A DNA stretch of 64,000 bases, from the NCBI GenBank assembly GCA_017308135.1, contig JAFKFM010000011.1, positions 364,912-428,911 on the forward strand, in the 5' to 3' direction. The notes beneath the pieces are model-generated. The model saw nothing but the letters and a program-made list of their open reading frames with translations, did no database searches and had not been told where the DNA came from. Both the position numbers and the translations under genes were made by a program. Positions 9,579 through 17,274 of this stretch are shown here, in pieces (position 1 is the first letter of the stretch; each line of letters opens with the position of its first letter). This stretch comes from Alphaproteobacteria bacterium. GTDB lineage: Bacteria; Pseudomonadota; Alphaproteobacteria; CACIAM-22H2.

Positions 9579-10649
9579 ATGTCCGCACGGTTGGAGATCG
9601 ACCGGGTCGAGGCCGCTTATGGCGGCACGCGCGTATTGAAGGGCGTCAGCCTGGATGTCGCCCCCGGCGAGTTCGTCGCGTTGCTCGGTTCGTCGGGTTG
9701 CGGCAAGACGACATTGCTGCGCTGCATTTCGGGTTTCGTCCCGGTCGCGGGCGGCGCCATCCGCGTGGGCGGGCGGGATATCACGCCGATGCCGCCCGAC
9801 AAGCGCGAAATGGCGATGGTGTTCCAAAGCTACGCGCTGTGGCCGCATATGAGCGTGGCGCAGAATATCGGCTACGGCTTGCGCTTGCGCAAAAAGTCGC
9901 GCGCGCAAATCGCCGCGCGCGTCGCCGAGATGGTGGCGATGCTGAAGCTCGACGGACTCGGCGAACGCAATGTCACCCAGCTTTCCGGCGGTCAGCGTCA
10001 GCGCGTCGCATTAGGTCGCGCGCTCGCCGTCGATCCGCAGATCCTGTTGCTGGACGAGCCGTTGTCCAATCTCGACGCGCGCATCCGCGAAGACGTGCGC
10101 CACGAGATCAAAGCGCTGCAACGGCGCCTGGGCATCACCACGATCCATGTGACCCATGATCGCGAGGAAGCGATGGTGATGGCCGACCGGATCGTCATCC
10201 TCGATGCCGGCACGATCGCCCAGGTCGGACGGCCGGAGGAAGTCTATAACCGCCCCGCATCGGCGTTCGTCGCGTCCTTCATGGGGGCGAACAACGCGAT
10301 CCGCCTTGATCTTGCGCGCAGCGGCGCCAAGCTGCGCGTGGCGCCGGGACCGCATAATCGCGAAGCCGAATTGCCCTACGAAGGCGCCATCGACGGCAAG
10401 GTCACCGCGCATTTCCGCTCCGAGGCCGCGAAGCTGTCGCTGGCGGGCGATGCCGATCCGCACGGCGCCTTGGCGCTGGAAGGGCGCATCGTCCAGGCCG
10501 CCTATCCGGGCGGGTTCTGGCGCTACGCGGTCGCGGTGGGCGACCGGCAATTCATGGTCGACGACGAACGGCGCGTGGACGTGGGCGTGAACGCGCGCGT
10601 CGTTCTGCCCGCCGAAGCGCTGCACTTCTTCCCCGCGGAGGGAGCGTAA
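9579..10649 (+). CDS. ABC transporter ATP-binding protein (PotA/FbpC type)
   Basis: Cytoplasmic ATPase of 356 aa. It has Walker A GSSGCGKTT, signature LSGGQRQRVALGRAL, Walker B ILLLDEP and H-loop VTHDREEA, then a C-terminal TOBE-like domain from about residue 250. It is first in a separate + strand importer operon (ATPase, binding protein, two permeases) divergent from aapJ. The binding protein and single-domain permeases suggest a spermidine/putrescine, Fe3+ or thiamine-like substrate; the subunit itself does not resolve this. Confidence 0.91.
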   Translation: MSARLEIDRVEAAYGGTRVLKGVSLDVAPGEFVALLGSSGCGKTTLLRCISGFVPVAGGAIRVGGRDITPMPPDKREMAMVFQSYALWPHMSVAQNIGYGLRLRKKSRAQIAARVAEMVAMLKLDGLGERNVTQLSGGQRQRVALGRALAVDPQILLLDEPLSNLDARIREDVRHEIKALQRRLGITTIHVTHDREEAMVMADRIVILDAGTIAQVGRPEEVYNRPASAFVASFMGANNAIRLDLARSGAKLRVAPGPHNREAELPYEGAIDGKVTAHFRSEAAKLSLAGDADPHGALALEGRIVQAAYPGGFWRYAVAVGDRQFMVDDERRVDVGVNARVVLPAEALHFFPAEGA

Positions 10650-10741
10650 CGCAAACGTCGCAGAGCACGCGTATTGGAAAAAGCGCCCGCCGGTCCGCCG
10701 GACGGCGGGTGCGATCAAGCCCGGCGGATACGGAGGAGAAC

Positions 10742-11905
10742 ATGCAACGACGGACATTGATCGCGGCCGCCTTGGCGGCGGGTGCGGTCGCCGCGACGCT
10801 GCCGGGGGCGGTCAACGCCCAGGCGCGCAACGTCACGATCAACGTGCTGACGGCCGGCGACCAGAACATGGTCGACTACATCACCGAATTCCTGGGTCCC
10901 CAGTTCGAGAAGGCCAATCCCGGCGTGCGCGTGCGCGCGGTGGGGACGGGCCCCGGCGACGCGGGCTCGCAGCGCATCTGGGAGCGGCTTGAAGCGCAGA
11001 AGCGGGCGAACGCGGCGAGCGTCGACGTGGACGTCGCGATCGTCCACCAGAAGATGGCCGGCCAGATGGTGAAGGACGGCTTGCTGTCCAATTATCGCGG
11101 CCAGGTTTCGACCGGCAACATGGCGACCAACGCGGTCACCAAGAACGCGCTGGGCGTGAATGTCGACGGCTATGTGATGCCGATGTTCAACAGCCAGGTC
11201 GCCATCGCCTACAACCCGGCGCGCGTCGCCAACCCGCCCAAGACCTTCGACGAACTCGTCGCTTGGGCCAACGCCAATCCGAAGAAGTTCGGCCATAACG
11301 GCATTCGCGGCGGCATGTCCGGCGTGGGTTTCGTGTTCGGCTGGCTTTACGCTTACGCGCCCGATCAGAAGAAGCTGATCGAAGGCCCGTATGACGACGC
11401 GACCGTGCAGGCGCTGACGCCGGCGTTGCAGAAGCTGAAGGCGTTCAACGGCGTGTCGACGATCACGCCGGGCAATGCCGGTACGCTCGACGCGCTGAAC
11501 CGCGGCGAGATCGATATGGGCCCGGTGTGGATGGACATGTTCTATTCCTGGCAGGGCGAAGGCCGCTTGCCGCCGACGCTGAAACTGACGCTGCTGGAAA
11601 CCGGTCTGCCGGGCCAGCCGATGTACTACGTCATCCCCGACAAATCGCCGAACGCGGATATCTCGCGCAAATTCGTCGAACTCGCGACATCGCCGGTCGT
11701 TCAAGCTAAGGGCATCGTCGAGCGCTTCAACTGGCTGCCGGGCATCGACGCCCAGCATGTCCAGTCGCATCTCGACGCCAAGCTGTGGGAACGCCTGTTC
11801 CGCGACGTGCCGCCGGACATGCTGAACAAGATGGGCCGCCCGATGCCGCAGGCCGATTACTTCACCAAGATTCAAGAGCAATACGAAAAAGTGGTCTTGA
11901 ACTGA
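10742..11905 (+). CDS. ABC transporter extracellular solute-binding protein
   Basis: Periplasmic binding protein, 387 aa, for the importer encoded around it. The N-terminus MQRRTLIAAALAAGAVAATL ending VNAQA is a signal peptide. The mature chain opens with TINVLTAGDQNMVDYITEF, the style of family 1 binding proteins for Fe3+, polyamines or sugars, and MDMFYSWQGEG and LPGQPMYYVIPDKSPNA follow. A GGAGGA ribosome site precedes the ATG at 10742. A GC-rich hairpin without a T tract (10686-10709) lies in the leader between the ATPase and this gene. A strong terminator-like hairpin follows the stop. Confidence 0.87.
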   Translation: MQRRTLIAAALAAGAVAATLPGAVNAQARNVTINVLTAGDQNMVDYITEFLGPQFEKANPGVRVRAVGTGPGDAGSQRIWERLEAQKRANAASVDVDVAIVHQKMAGQMVKDGLLSNYRGQVSTGNMATNAVTKNALGVNVDGYVMPMFNSQVAIAYNPARVANPPKTFDELVAWANANPKKFGHNGIRGGMSGVGFVFGWLYAYAPDQKKLIEGPYDDATVQALTPALQKLKAFNGVSTITPGNAGTLDALNRGEIDMGPVWMDMFYSWQGEGRLPPTLKLTLLETGLPGQPMYYVIPDKSPNADISRKFVELATSPVVQAKGIVERFNWLPGIDAQHVQSHLDAKLWERLFRDVPPDMLNKMGRPMPQADYFTKIQEQYEKVVLN

Positions 11906-11913
11906 CGTAAGGG

Positions 11914-11950
11914 ACGGGGCGGCGGTTTCGTACACCGCCGCCCCGTTTTC
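11914..11950 (+). terminator. Terminator-like hairpin inside the transporter operon
   Basis: The 12-bp stem ACGGGGCGGCGG pairs with CCGCCGCCCCGT across a 9-base loop and is followed by GTTTTCATTT. It sits between the binding-protein stop (11905) and the first permease start (11957). It would lower permease transcription relative to the binding protein, as is common in binding-protein operons. Confidence 0.7.
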
Positions 11951-11956
11951 ATTTCG

Positions 11957-12799
11957 ATGGGTCCCACACGCGGCGTTTCCGTTTTGCTGATCTTCCCGGC
12001 GCTCGCCATGGCGCTGGCGTTGTTCATCTATCCGTTGGGCTACTCGCTCGTCGGCGCGTTCCAGGACAAGGCCGGCGTCTGGACGCTCGGAAATTTCGTG
12101 CGCGCGTGGGAGCTTTACCGTCTCGACACGCTGTTCACCGTTTTCATCGTCGGCCTGTCGACCTTCCTGATCGCGGTGATTTCCGTGTCGATCGGCGGGT
12201 ATCTCACACTCGGCAATTCGCCGGTCGCGAAAAAGATTCTCGATTGGCTCTATCGCTGGCCGCTCTTCGTGCCGTTCATCGTCGCCGCCTTGTGCATGCG
12301 CACGTTTCTCGGCCGCAACGGCATGATGAACAACGCGTTCGTGTTCCTGGGATTCATGGACCAGGAATCGGCGCAAAGCTTTCTCGACTGGCGCGGCATC
12401 GTCATCACTTTCGTGTGGAAGCAGACGCCGTTCGTGACGCTGATGGTCGCGGGCGCGATGGCGGGCCTCGACCGTTCGACGATCGACGCCGCGCGCAATC
12501 TCGGCGCTTCGCGTTTGCGCGTGCTGCTCGAAATCGTCGTGCCGCAGATCCGCCGCACGCTGGCGGTCGGCTTGATCCTGTCCTTCGTCACGATGATGTC
12601 GGTGCTGTCGGTGCCCATCATGTTGTCGGGCCAAAGCCCGTCGATGCTGACGGTCAATATGGCGTGGCGCATCAACTCGGTCGGCGATTACGGCACCGCG
12701 AACGCGCTGGGCTTCGTCTCGTATCTGCTGACCGGCCTCGCGGCGTGGTTCTATTTGCGCGAAGCCGTGCGCGACAAGCAGCAAGGGCTGACGCGATGA
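11957..12799 (+). CDS. ABC transporter permease (first of pair)
   Basis: Inner-membrane permease of 280 aa with about six hydrophobic spans and the EAA loop MAGLDRSTIDAARNLGASR near residue 175. It starts MGPTRGVSVLLIFPALAMAL, the first membrane span following directly. It overlaps the next permease start by 4 bases (ATGA), so the two are translated together and probably form the heterodimeric channel. Transcription arrives through the hairpin at 11914-11950. Substrate unknown; PotB/CysT-like families look similar. Confidence 0.88.
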   Translation: MGPTRGVSVLLIFPALAMALALFIYPLGYSLVGAFQDKAGVWTLGNFVRAWELYRLDTLFTVFIVGLSTFLIAVISVSIGGYLTLGNSPVAKKILDWLYRWPLFVPFIVAALCMRTFLGRNGMMNNAFVFLGFMDQESAQSFLDWRGIVITFVWKQTPFVTLMVAGAMAGLDRSTIDAARNLGASRLRVLLEIVVPQIRRTLAVGLILSFVTMMSVLSVPIMLSGQSPSMLTVNMAWRINSVGDYGTANALGFVSYLLTGLAAWFYLREAVRDKQQGLTR

Positions 12800-13590
12800 A
12801 ATGGATTTTGCGCGCCGGTCTGCTCGCGGTCTTCGCCTTTTTCGTGCTGGGGCCGATCGGCAATTTGATGATTTGGTCGGTGGCCGAACAATGGTTCTGG
12901 CCCAACCGCCTGCCGTCGCAATGGGGCTTCCGCTTCTGGGAAGTGGTGTTCCGCCCGACCGGCCGCGCGATGGAATCGCTGTGGCTGTCGATCTGGATCG
13001 CGCTGCTGACGACGGCGACGTGCCTTATCGTGTCGGTGCCGGCGGGCTACGCGCTCGCGCGGGGGAAATTGCCGTGGCGGCCGATCGTGATGCTGATCTT
13101 CCTGCTGCCGCAGGCCTTCCCGAATCTGCCGGTCTATATCAACATCGCGCGCATCTTCTTCGAATACGACCTCAACGGCACGGTCGCGGGCGTGGTGATG
13201 GTCCACGCGGTGCACGGGCTCGTGTTTTCGGTGTGGATCGCGACGGCGGCGTTCGCGGCGATCGATCCCGAGCTTGAGCAAGCCGCGCGCAATATCGGGG
13301 CGTCGGGCCCGCGCACCTTCTTCGAAGTGACGCTGCCGCTGGCGCTGCCCGGCATCGTGGCGAGCGCGATTTTCGTGTTCCTCGAATCGCTCGACGAATT
13401 CACCGGCAGCTATTTCGTCGGCGCGCCGGAAATCCGGACCTTGCCGCTGATGCTTTATTCGGCGAGCGCGGGCGGCAATATCCAGATCGCGGCGATCTCG
13501 GCCCTCATCCTTCTGGTCCCGTCGATCCTGTTCATGCTGCTGGTCGAGCGGTTCCTGAAGGGTGAGGTTCTGGCCAAGATGGGGCGTTAG
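12796..13590 (+). CDS. ABC transporter permease (second of pair)
   Basis: Inner-membrane permease of 264 aa, PotC-like. The EAA loop is AAIDPELEQAARNIGASGPR near residue 155, with conserved LPLALPGIVASAIFVFLESL after it. The ATG at 12796 overlaps the stop of the first permease. The 3' end overlaps by 4 bases the stop of the convergent fccB-like gene. With the ATPase and binding protein upstream it completes a four-gene importer. Confidence 0.88.
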   Translation: MKWILRAGLLAVFAFFVLGPIGNLMIWSVAEQWFWPNRLPSQWGFRFWEVVFRPTGRAMESLWLSIWIALLTTATCLIVSVPAGYALARGKLPWRPIVMLIFLLPQAFPNLPVYINIARIFFEYDLNGTVAGVVMVHAVHGLVFSVWIATAAFAAIDPELEQAARNIGASGPRTFFEVTLPLALPGIVASAIFVFLESLDEFTGSYFVGAPEIRTLPLMLYSASAGGNIQIAAISALILLVPSILFMLLVERFLKGEVLAKMGR

Positions 13591-14888
13591 GTCCCCCAGA
13601 TTTCGCGCGTGGCGCTGGAGTACCAGCCCTGCGTATAGCTTGCCTCCAGCTTGCGGAAAGCGGCCGCATCCGCCGGCGTGCGCGGGGAAACGCCGCCAGC
13701 CCCCTGCACCGCGACGATGCCTTGCGGCGTGGCGCGATAGATATCCGCGACCGAGATGCCGTAATCGGGCGACAGCAGCGAATAGCAGGTATTGGCGTAG
13801 ACGGGCGCGAACGCCGGACGGCCGTTCAACGCCGCCGCGATCGCCTTGGCGACGAACTTGCCTTGGCTGTTCGCGGCGAAGCCCGATTTCGGCATGGCGC
13901 CCGCGATCGACGCGTCGCCGATCACATGGATGTCCTTGATGCGCGTCGATTCGAAGGTGATCGGATCGACCGGGCACCAGCCGGCACTGCCGCCGTCGGG
14001 ATTGGCGAGGCCCGCATCGCGCGCGATCTTGCCGGCGAATTGCGGCGGCACGACGTTGATGACGGCCGCGCGATGGCGCTGACCGAATTCGGAGACCAGC
14101 GTGCGCTCGCCCGCGATCACTTGGGTGATGCGCCCGTCCTTATTGAGCGGCACCCATTCGATCAGGCCGGGATACAGCGCGTTCCAGCCGTCCTGGAACA
14201 GCGGCTGCTTGGAGAACGCGTCCTTCGCGTCGAGCGCCAGGATCTTCGAGCGCGGCTTGGTCGTCTTCAGATAATGCGCGATGACCGAGATGCGCTCATA
14301 CGGGCCCGGCGGGCAGCGATAGGGGTTGCCGGGCAACGCCAGCGCCACCACGCCGCCGTCCGGCATGGCTTCGAGCTGACGGCGCAGCAGCAGCGTCTGC
14401 GCGCCGCCCTGCCACGCATGCGGCAGAATCTCGGCGGCGGCTTCGGTGTAGCCTTCGATCGCACCCCAGCGGATATCGATGCCCGGCGACACGACCAGCT
14501 TGTCGTAGCGGATCGACTGGCCGGAACCCGTGCGCACCGTTTTGGTCGCGGGATCGATGGCGACGGCGATGTCGCGCACATGGCGCACGCCATGCGTGCC
14601 GGTCAGCGCGTTGTAGGTGTGCGTGATCTCGCCGATCTGTTTGAACCCGGCGATGACGTAGTTCGAGAACGGGCAGGTGACGAACTCGGATTTCGGTTCG
14701 ATCAGCGTGACCGCGATGCCGGGATCTTCCAGGCGGATGAACTTGGCGGCGGTGGCGCCGCCGAAGCCGCCGCCGATCACGACGACATGGGCCTTGGCCG
14801 GGGCGGTCTGCACGGCGCAGGCCGACAGGGCGGAGGTGGCGAGCAGCGAGCCGGTGAAGGCGCGGCGCGAGAGTTTCGTGCGGGTCAT
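13587..14888 (-). CDS. fccB: Flavocytochrome c sulfide dehydrogenase, flavoprotein subunit (FccB-like)
   Basis: Periplasmic FAD enzyme that oxidises sulfide and passes electrons to the cytochrome subunit. A Tat-type signal SRRAFTGSLLATSALSAC opens the protein, then the FAD motif VVVIGGGFGGATAAKF. Key residues are recognisable: a Cys in FVTCPFSNYVIAGF at the covalent-flavin position, and the candidate redox cysteines in YRCPPGPYERIS and NTCYSLLSPDYGIS. The second ATG (14888) is preferred because a GGGGAG site lies nine bases upstream; the first ATG (14897) directly abuts that site. The cytochrome c gene is 16 bases upstream. Confidence 0.87.
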   Translation of the reverse strand: MTRTKLSRRAFTGSLLATSALSACAVQTAPAKAHVVVIGGGFGGATAAKFIRLEDPGIAVTLIEPKSEFVTCPFSNYVIAGFKQIGEITHTYNALTGTHGVRHVRDIAVAIDPATKTVRTGSGQSIRYDKLVVSPGIDIRWGAIEGYTEAAAEILPHAWQGGAQTLLLRRQLEAMPDGGVVALALPGNPYRCPPGPYERISVIAHYLKTTKPRSKILALDAKDAFSKQPLFQDGWNALYPGLIEWVPLNKDGRITQVIAGERTLVSEFGQRHRAAVINVVPPQFAGKIARDAGLANPDGGSAGWCPVDPITFESTRIKDIHVIGDASIAGAMPKSGFAANSQGKFVAKAIAAALNGRPAFAPVYANTCYSLLSPDYGISVADIYRATPQGIVAVQGAGGVSPRTPADAAAFRKLEASYTQGWYSSATREIWGT

Positions 14889-14904
14889 TTGCGTCATCTC
14901 CCCG

Positions 14905-15216
14905 TTAGCGCCAATTGGCCGAAATTTCGCGGGCGATCGCGGCGAGCTCGTCGTCGCTGAAGCCCTTGGCGTGGCGGTTCATCACCGTCGCCGGCCGGCG
15001 GTCGTTCTTGAAATCGAGCATGGCGGACAGAAGCTGCTGCTCCGTGCGGCCGTTGATCGGCGGGATTTCGGCGATGCTGCGCCCGGCGGGGCCGTGGCAG
15101 CCCGAGCAGGTCGCGGCGAGCACGCTGCCGGGGATGGGGGCGGCTTGCTGGGCGTGCGCGGCGGCACCGGCGAGCAAGCTGGCCGCGAAAGCGGCGGAAA
15201 GGATGACGGAACGCAT
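14905..15216 (-). CDS. fccA: Small c-type cytochrome (FccA-like subunit)
   Basis: Periplasmic monoheme cytochrome c of 103 aa. Signal peptide MRSVILSAAFAASLLAGAAAHA is followed by the heme-binding motif CSGCH (ATCSGCHGPAGRS). The axial Met is probably in the NRHAKGFSDDELAAIA region or the nearby AMLDF segment. It is short compared with diheme FccA but matches the single-heme cytochrome partner often found beside FccB flavoproteins. It precedes fccB with a 16-base gap, so the pair is an operon for sulfide oxidation. Confidence 0.83.
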   Translation of the reverse strand: MRSVILSAAFAASLLAGAAAHAQQAAPIPGSVLAATCSGCHGPAGRSIAEIPPINGRTEQQLLSAMLDFKNDRRPATVMNRHAKGFSDDELAAIAREISANWR

Positions 15217-15406
15217 GTGACTCCCTCTTCGTTCGAGCCCCCGGGCGGGGATTTCGTTTTGGCGGCGATTGGGCGCGAGTGTGGCCGCATCCCCCGTCAC
15301 CTAGCAAGTGATGGGGACTATTTGCGGGGCCCGCACGGCCCCGGCAACGCGTTTTATCTAAAGAGGTAATTTAGCGGATTTTGACGCCGCCCCGTCGGGC
15401 GCGACC

Positions 15407-15865
15407 TTAGGCGACGACGCCGACGATCACGTGCCCGTCGACGCCGGCCAATGGCGCCAGCATCGCGACCCAGCCATTGCCTTCATCCGCGACCAGCATC
15501 GGCGTCGCGGTGAGCAGCGATTCGAGGGCGGCTTGCGCGATCGGATCGGTCAGGGCGATGGCGGCATCCGGCACCGCATCCAAGGTTTCCTTGACCGTGT
15601 TGCCGACGACCCGCCAGCGATAGAGATCGGCCCCAGCCTCGGCGAAGGGCACGAGCACGAAACCCGCTTGCGCACCGTTGTTTGGCAGCCGCATCAGATT
15701 GAACGCCGTGCGCGCGGGGATACCATCGTCGATGCCGCGCGCACCCTCCCATGCCCAAACGAACTGCGCGAGCGGCTCGGGCAGGTCGGCGCCGGGATCG
15801 AAGCGGCGAATGGACGGAAGCGCTTTGGCGGTGGCGAACATGGCAGGGGCGGACATGCGGCTCAT
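15407..15865 (-). CDS. Hypothetical protein (152 aa)
   Basis: Not recognised. The protein is soluble, without a signal peptide, and begins MSRMSAPAMFATAKALPSIR. The first half is rich in acidic and aromatic residues (FVWAWEGARGIDDGIP) and the second has alternating hydrophobic strands (AGFVLVPF, DLYRWRVVG, GHVIVGVVA), as in a small alpha/beta or PAS-like fold. Codon use matches the host. Three in-frame ATG starts lie within 8 codons and none has a strong ribosome site. It lies between fccAB and the CcdA-like gene. Confidence 0.6.
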   Translation of the reverse strand: MSRMSAPAMFATAKALPSIRRFDPGADLPEPLAQFVWAWEGARGIDDGIPARTAFNLMRLPNNGAQAGFVLVPFAEAGADLYRWRVVGNTVKETLDAVPDAAIALTDPIAQAALESLLTATPMLVADEGNGWVAMLAPLAGVDGHVIVGVVA

Positions 15866-15902
15866 TGTATGTACCGGTGCTGAGGCCGGACTTAAAACCG
15901 CT

Positions 15903-16598
15903 TTAACCGAAATGTGTCAGGAAGGCGAGACGCTCGTCGAGATAAAAGCCAAATTCCGCAAGAAATCCCGCCGCAATCAATATGCCCGTCGCGATCAAAA
16001 CAAGCCCCGCGATCGCTTCAAGGCGGTGCAGGGCGGAAGGTCCCAGCGGTGCATGTCGCGCCAGAACGACATAGGCGATGGCGCTCGCGAGCCAGGCGGG
16101 CCAGCTCAGGAAAACGCCGTAAGTTGCGAGCGCTAGGCCCGACGCGTCCGCCGCCGCCGCGAGGCCGGGGCCGGGGATCGGCGTCCAGCCGAAGGCGAAG
16201 GCGAAGCCAACGCATATCGCCGCGATAAATTTTGCCGGGATGCGCCAAACGGGTGCGCGTGCGGCGCGGCGCAACCCCGGGATGGGGGCGGCCCCGAGCG
16301 CATGCAATCCGTAAGCGACGATGATGGCGCCCGCCAATAGCGTGAAGGCATGCGCTTTGCGGATCAGCACGCCATCGCCCGCGTTGAGGGCGCCGAAGCC
16401 GAGCCCGAAGGCGAGGGCGAATAAGGCCGCCGAAGCGGCAAGGCGCGCGATCGCCCCCGGCGGCGCGCCATCGGCATCGCCCCATTCGTCGCGCAAAATC
16501 GCCGCCGCCCACGCGATGAAGGCCGGCCAAAGGGGCAGCATCGCGGCCCCCAGGGCGCCACCCAAACCATCCGCCGCAGCTTGCAGGATCGAACTCAT
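15903..16598 (-). CDS. CcdA/DsbD-like membrane protein lacking the redox cysteines
   Basis: Polytopic membrane protein of 231 aa with about six spans. The layout and the motif GFAFAFGWTPIPGPGLAAA match the CcdA/DsbD family, whose members carry electrons across the membrane to periplasmic thioredoxin-like proteins. In CcdA the motifs are normally PCxLPL near the N-terminus and WTPCIGP in the fourth span. Here they read AAMLPLWP and WTPIPGP, so both catalytic cysteines are absent. It may have become a transporter-like or non-redox membrane protein. It lies in a sulfur-metabolism neighbourhood. The ATG at 16598 has no clear ribosome site. Confidence 0.72.
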   Translation of the reverse strand: MSSILQAAADGLGGALGAAMLPLWPAFIAWAAAILRDEWGDADGAPPGAIARLAASAALFALAFGLGFGALNAGDGVLIRKAHAFTLLAGAIIVAYGLHALGAAPIPGLRRAARAPVWRIPAKFIAAICVGFAFAFGWTPIPGPGLAAAADASGLALATYGVFLSWPAWLASAIAYVVLARHAPLGPSALHRLEAIAGLVLIATGILIAAGFLAEFGFYLDERLAFLTHFG

Positions 16599-16626
16599 CT
16601 ATCGGGAATCTAACAGAAACCGGCGC

Positions 16627-16640
16627 TTGATCCAGATCAA
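16627..16640. promoter_or_regulatory. FNR/ANR-type box
   Basis: TTGATCCAGATCAA is a perfect match to the FNR-family consensus TTGAT-N4-ATCAA. If it activates at the usual -41.5 position, transcription would begin near 16675 on the + strand, giving a 38-base leader to the small Cys-rich ORF at 16713. For the - strand CcdA-like gene the box is only 29 bases before the start codon, too close for that geometry. It predicts oxygen- or NO-dependent control. Confidence 0.7.
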
Positions 16641-16674
16641 TGCGCCCTGCGGCGTTTCGTCCAGAATGGCATTA

Positions 16675-16697
16675 CCGGCAATCGCTTATATTGCCGG
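16675..16697. promoter_or_regulatory. Perfect inverted repeat in the leader of the small Cys-rich ORF
   Basis: CCGGCAAT and ATTGCCGG form a perfect 8-bp inverted repeat across a 7-base spacer. It lies exactly where transcription driven by the FNR-type box would begin, and just upstream of the ribosome site TTGGAG. It may be an operator or a 5'-leader hairpin. Confidence 0.5.
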
Positions 16698-16712
16698 GAT
16701 TGGAGCCCCCCG

Positions 16713-16889
16713 ATGACCTGCACCCGCGAATGCCGCCCGCAAGCCGATGAAGCCGCGCCCGAATGCAAGCGCGGCTGCGGCGCGACCGCGCGTCGCTTGG
16801 CGGCGATGCTCGAACCCGATATCGCGATGCGCAATCTGATGGGCGCGCAGCTCGAAATGCTCAGCGCGCTGGGCGGAAAAAAGCTCTGA
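16713..16889 (+). CDS. Small Cys-rich protein (58 aa)
   Basis: Short open frame starting MTCTRECRPQADEAAPECK with four cysteines in the first 22 residues (positions 3, 7, 18 and 22), followed by a helical, cysteine-free tail ending GGKKL. The spacing CxxxC-N10-CxxxC suggests a small metal-binding site. A TTGGAG ribosome site lies 7 bases before the ATG, and a perfect FNR-type box is upstream. It overlaps the convergent NUDIX gene by 29 bases at the 3' end. No family recognised. Main doubt is the short length. Confidence 0.5.
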   Translation: MTCTRECRPQADEAAPECKRGCGATARRLAAMLEPDIAMRNLMGAQLEMLSALGGKKL

Positions 16890-17274
16890 TCGAGGCTTTG
16901 TAGCCGTCGGGCATATTCAACGCGTCGATTTCCTCGGGCGCGAACAATTCCAATTTCTTGTGTTCGTGACTGATGCGCGGGCGGACGCCCGTCAGCGGCG
17001 CGCACGCATAGGTCACGATCACGACCTCGACGCCCGGCGCGATGCGATAAAGCCAGGAATCGAGAATGCGCTCGGGCACGGCTTTCAGCCCGAGCTCCTC
17101 GTCGATCTCGCGCGCGAGGCATTCTTGCGGGTCTTCGCCCGGTTCCAGCTTGCCGCCGGGCAATTCCCATTCGTCGCGTTCGTTGAACAACAGACAGACG
17201 CGTCCGTCGATCGTCACGACACCCTTCATCGCGACGGGAAAACGCGGCGATTTGTTGTCGCTGGGCTCAGCCAC
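16861..17274 (-). CDS. NUDIX hydrolase (MutT-like)
   Basis: A 137-aa NUDIX pyrophosphohydrolase. The full Nudix box G-x5-E-x7-REUxEExGU is present: GGKLEPGEDPQECLAREIDE followed by ELGL, with the metal-binding glutamates intact. These enzymes hydrolyse nucleoside diphosphate derivatives; the exact substrate is not predictable. The start overlaps the 3' end of the YeeE/YedE gene by 8 bases, so they are co-transcribed leftward, though the functional link is unclear. Confidence 0.88.
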   Translation of the reverse strand: MAEPSDNKSPRFPVAMKGVVTIDGRVCLLFNERDEWELPGGKLEPGEDPQECLAREIDEELGLKAVPERILDSWLYRIAPGVEVVIVTYACAPLTGVRPRISHEHKKLELFAPEEIDALNMPDGYKASIRAFFRPAR

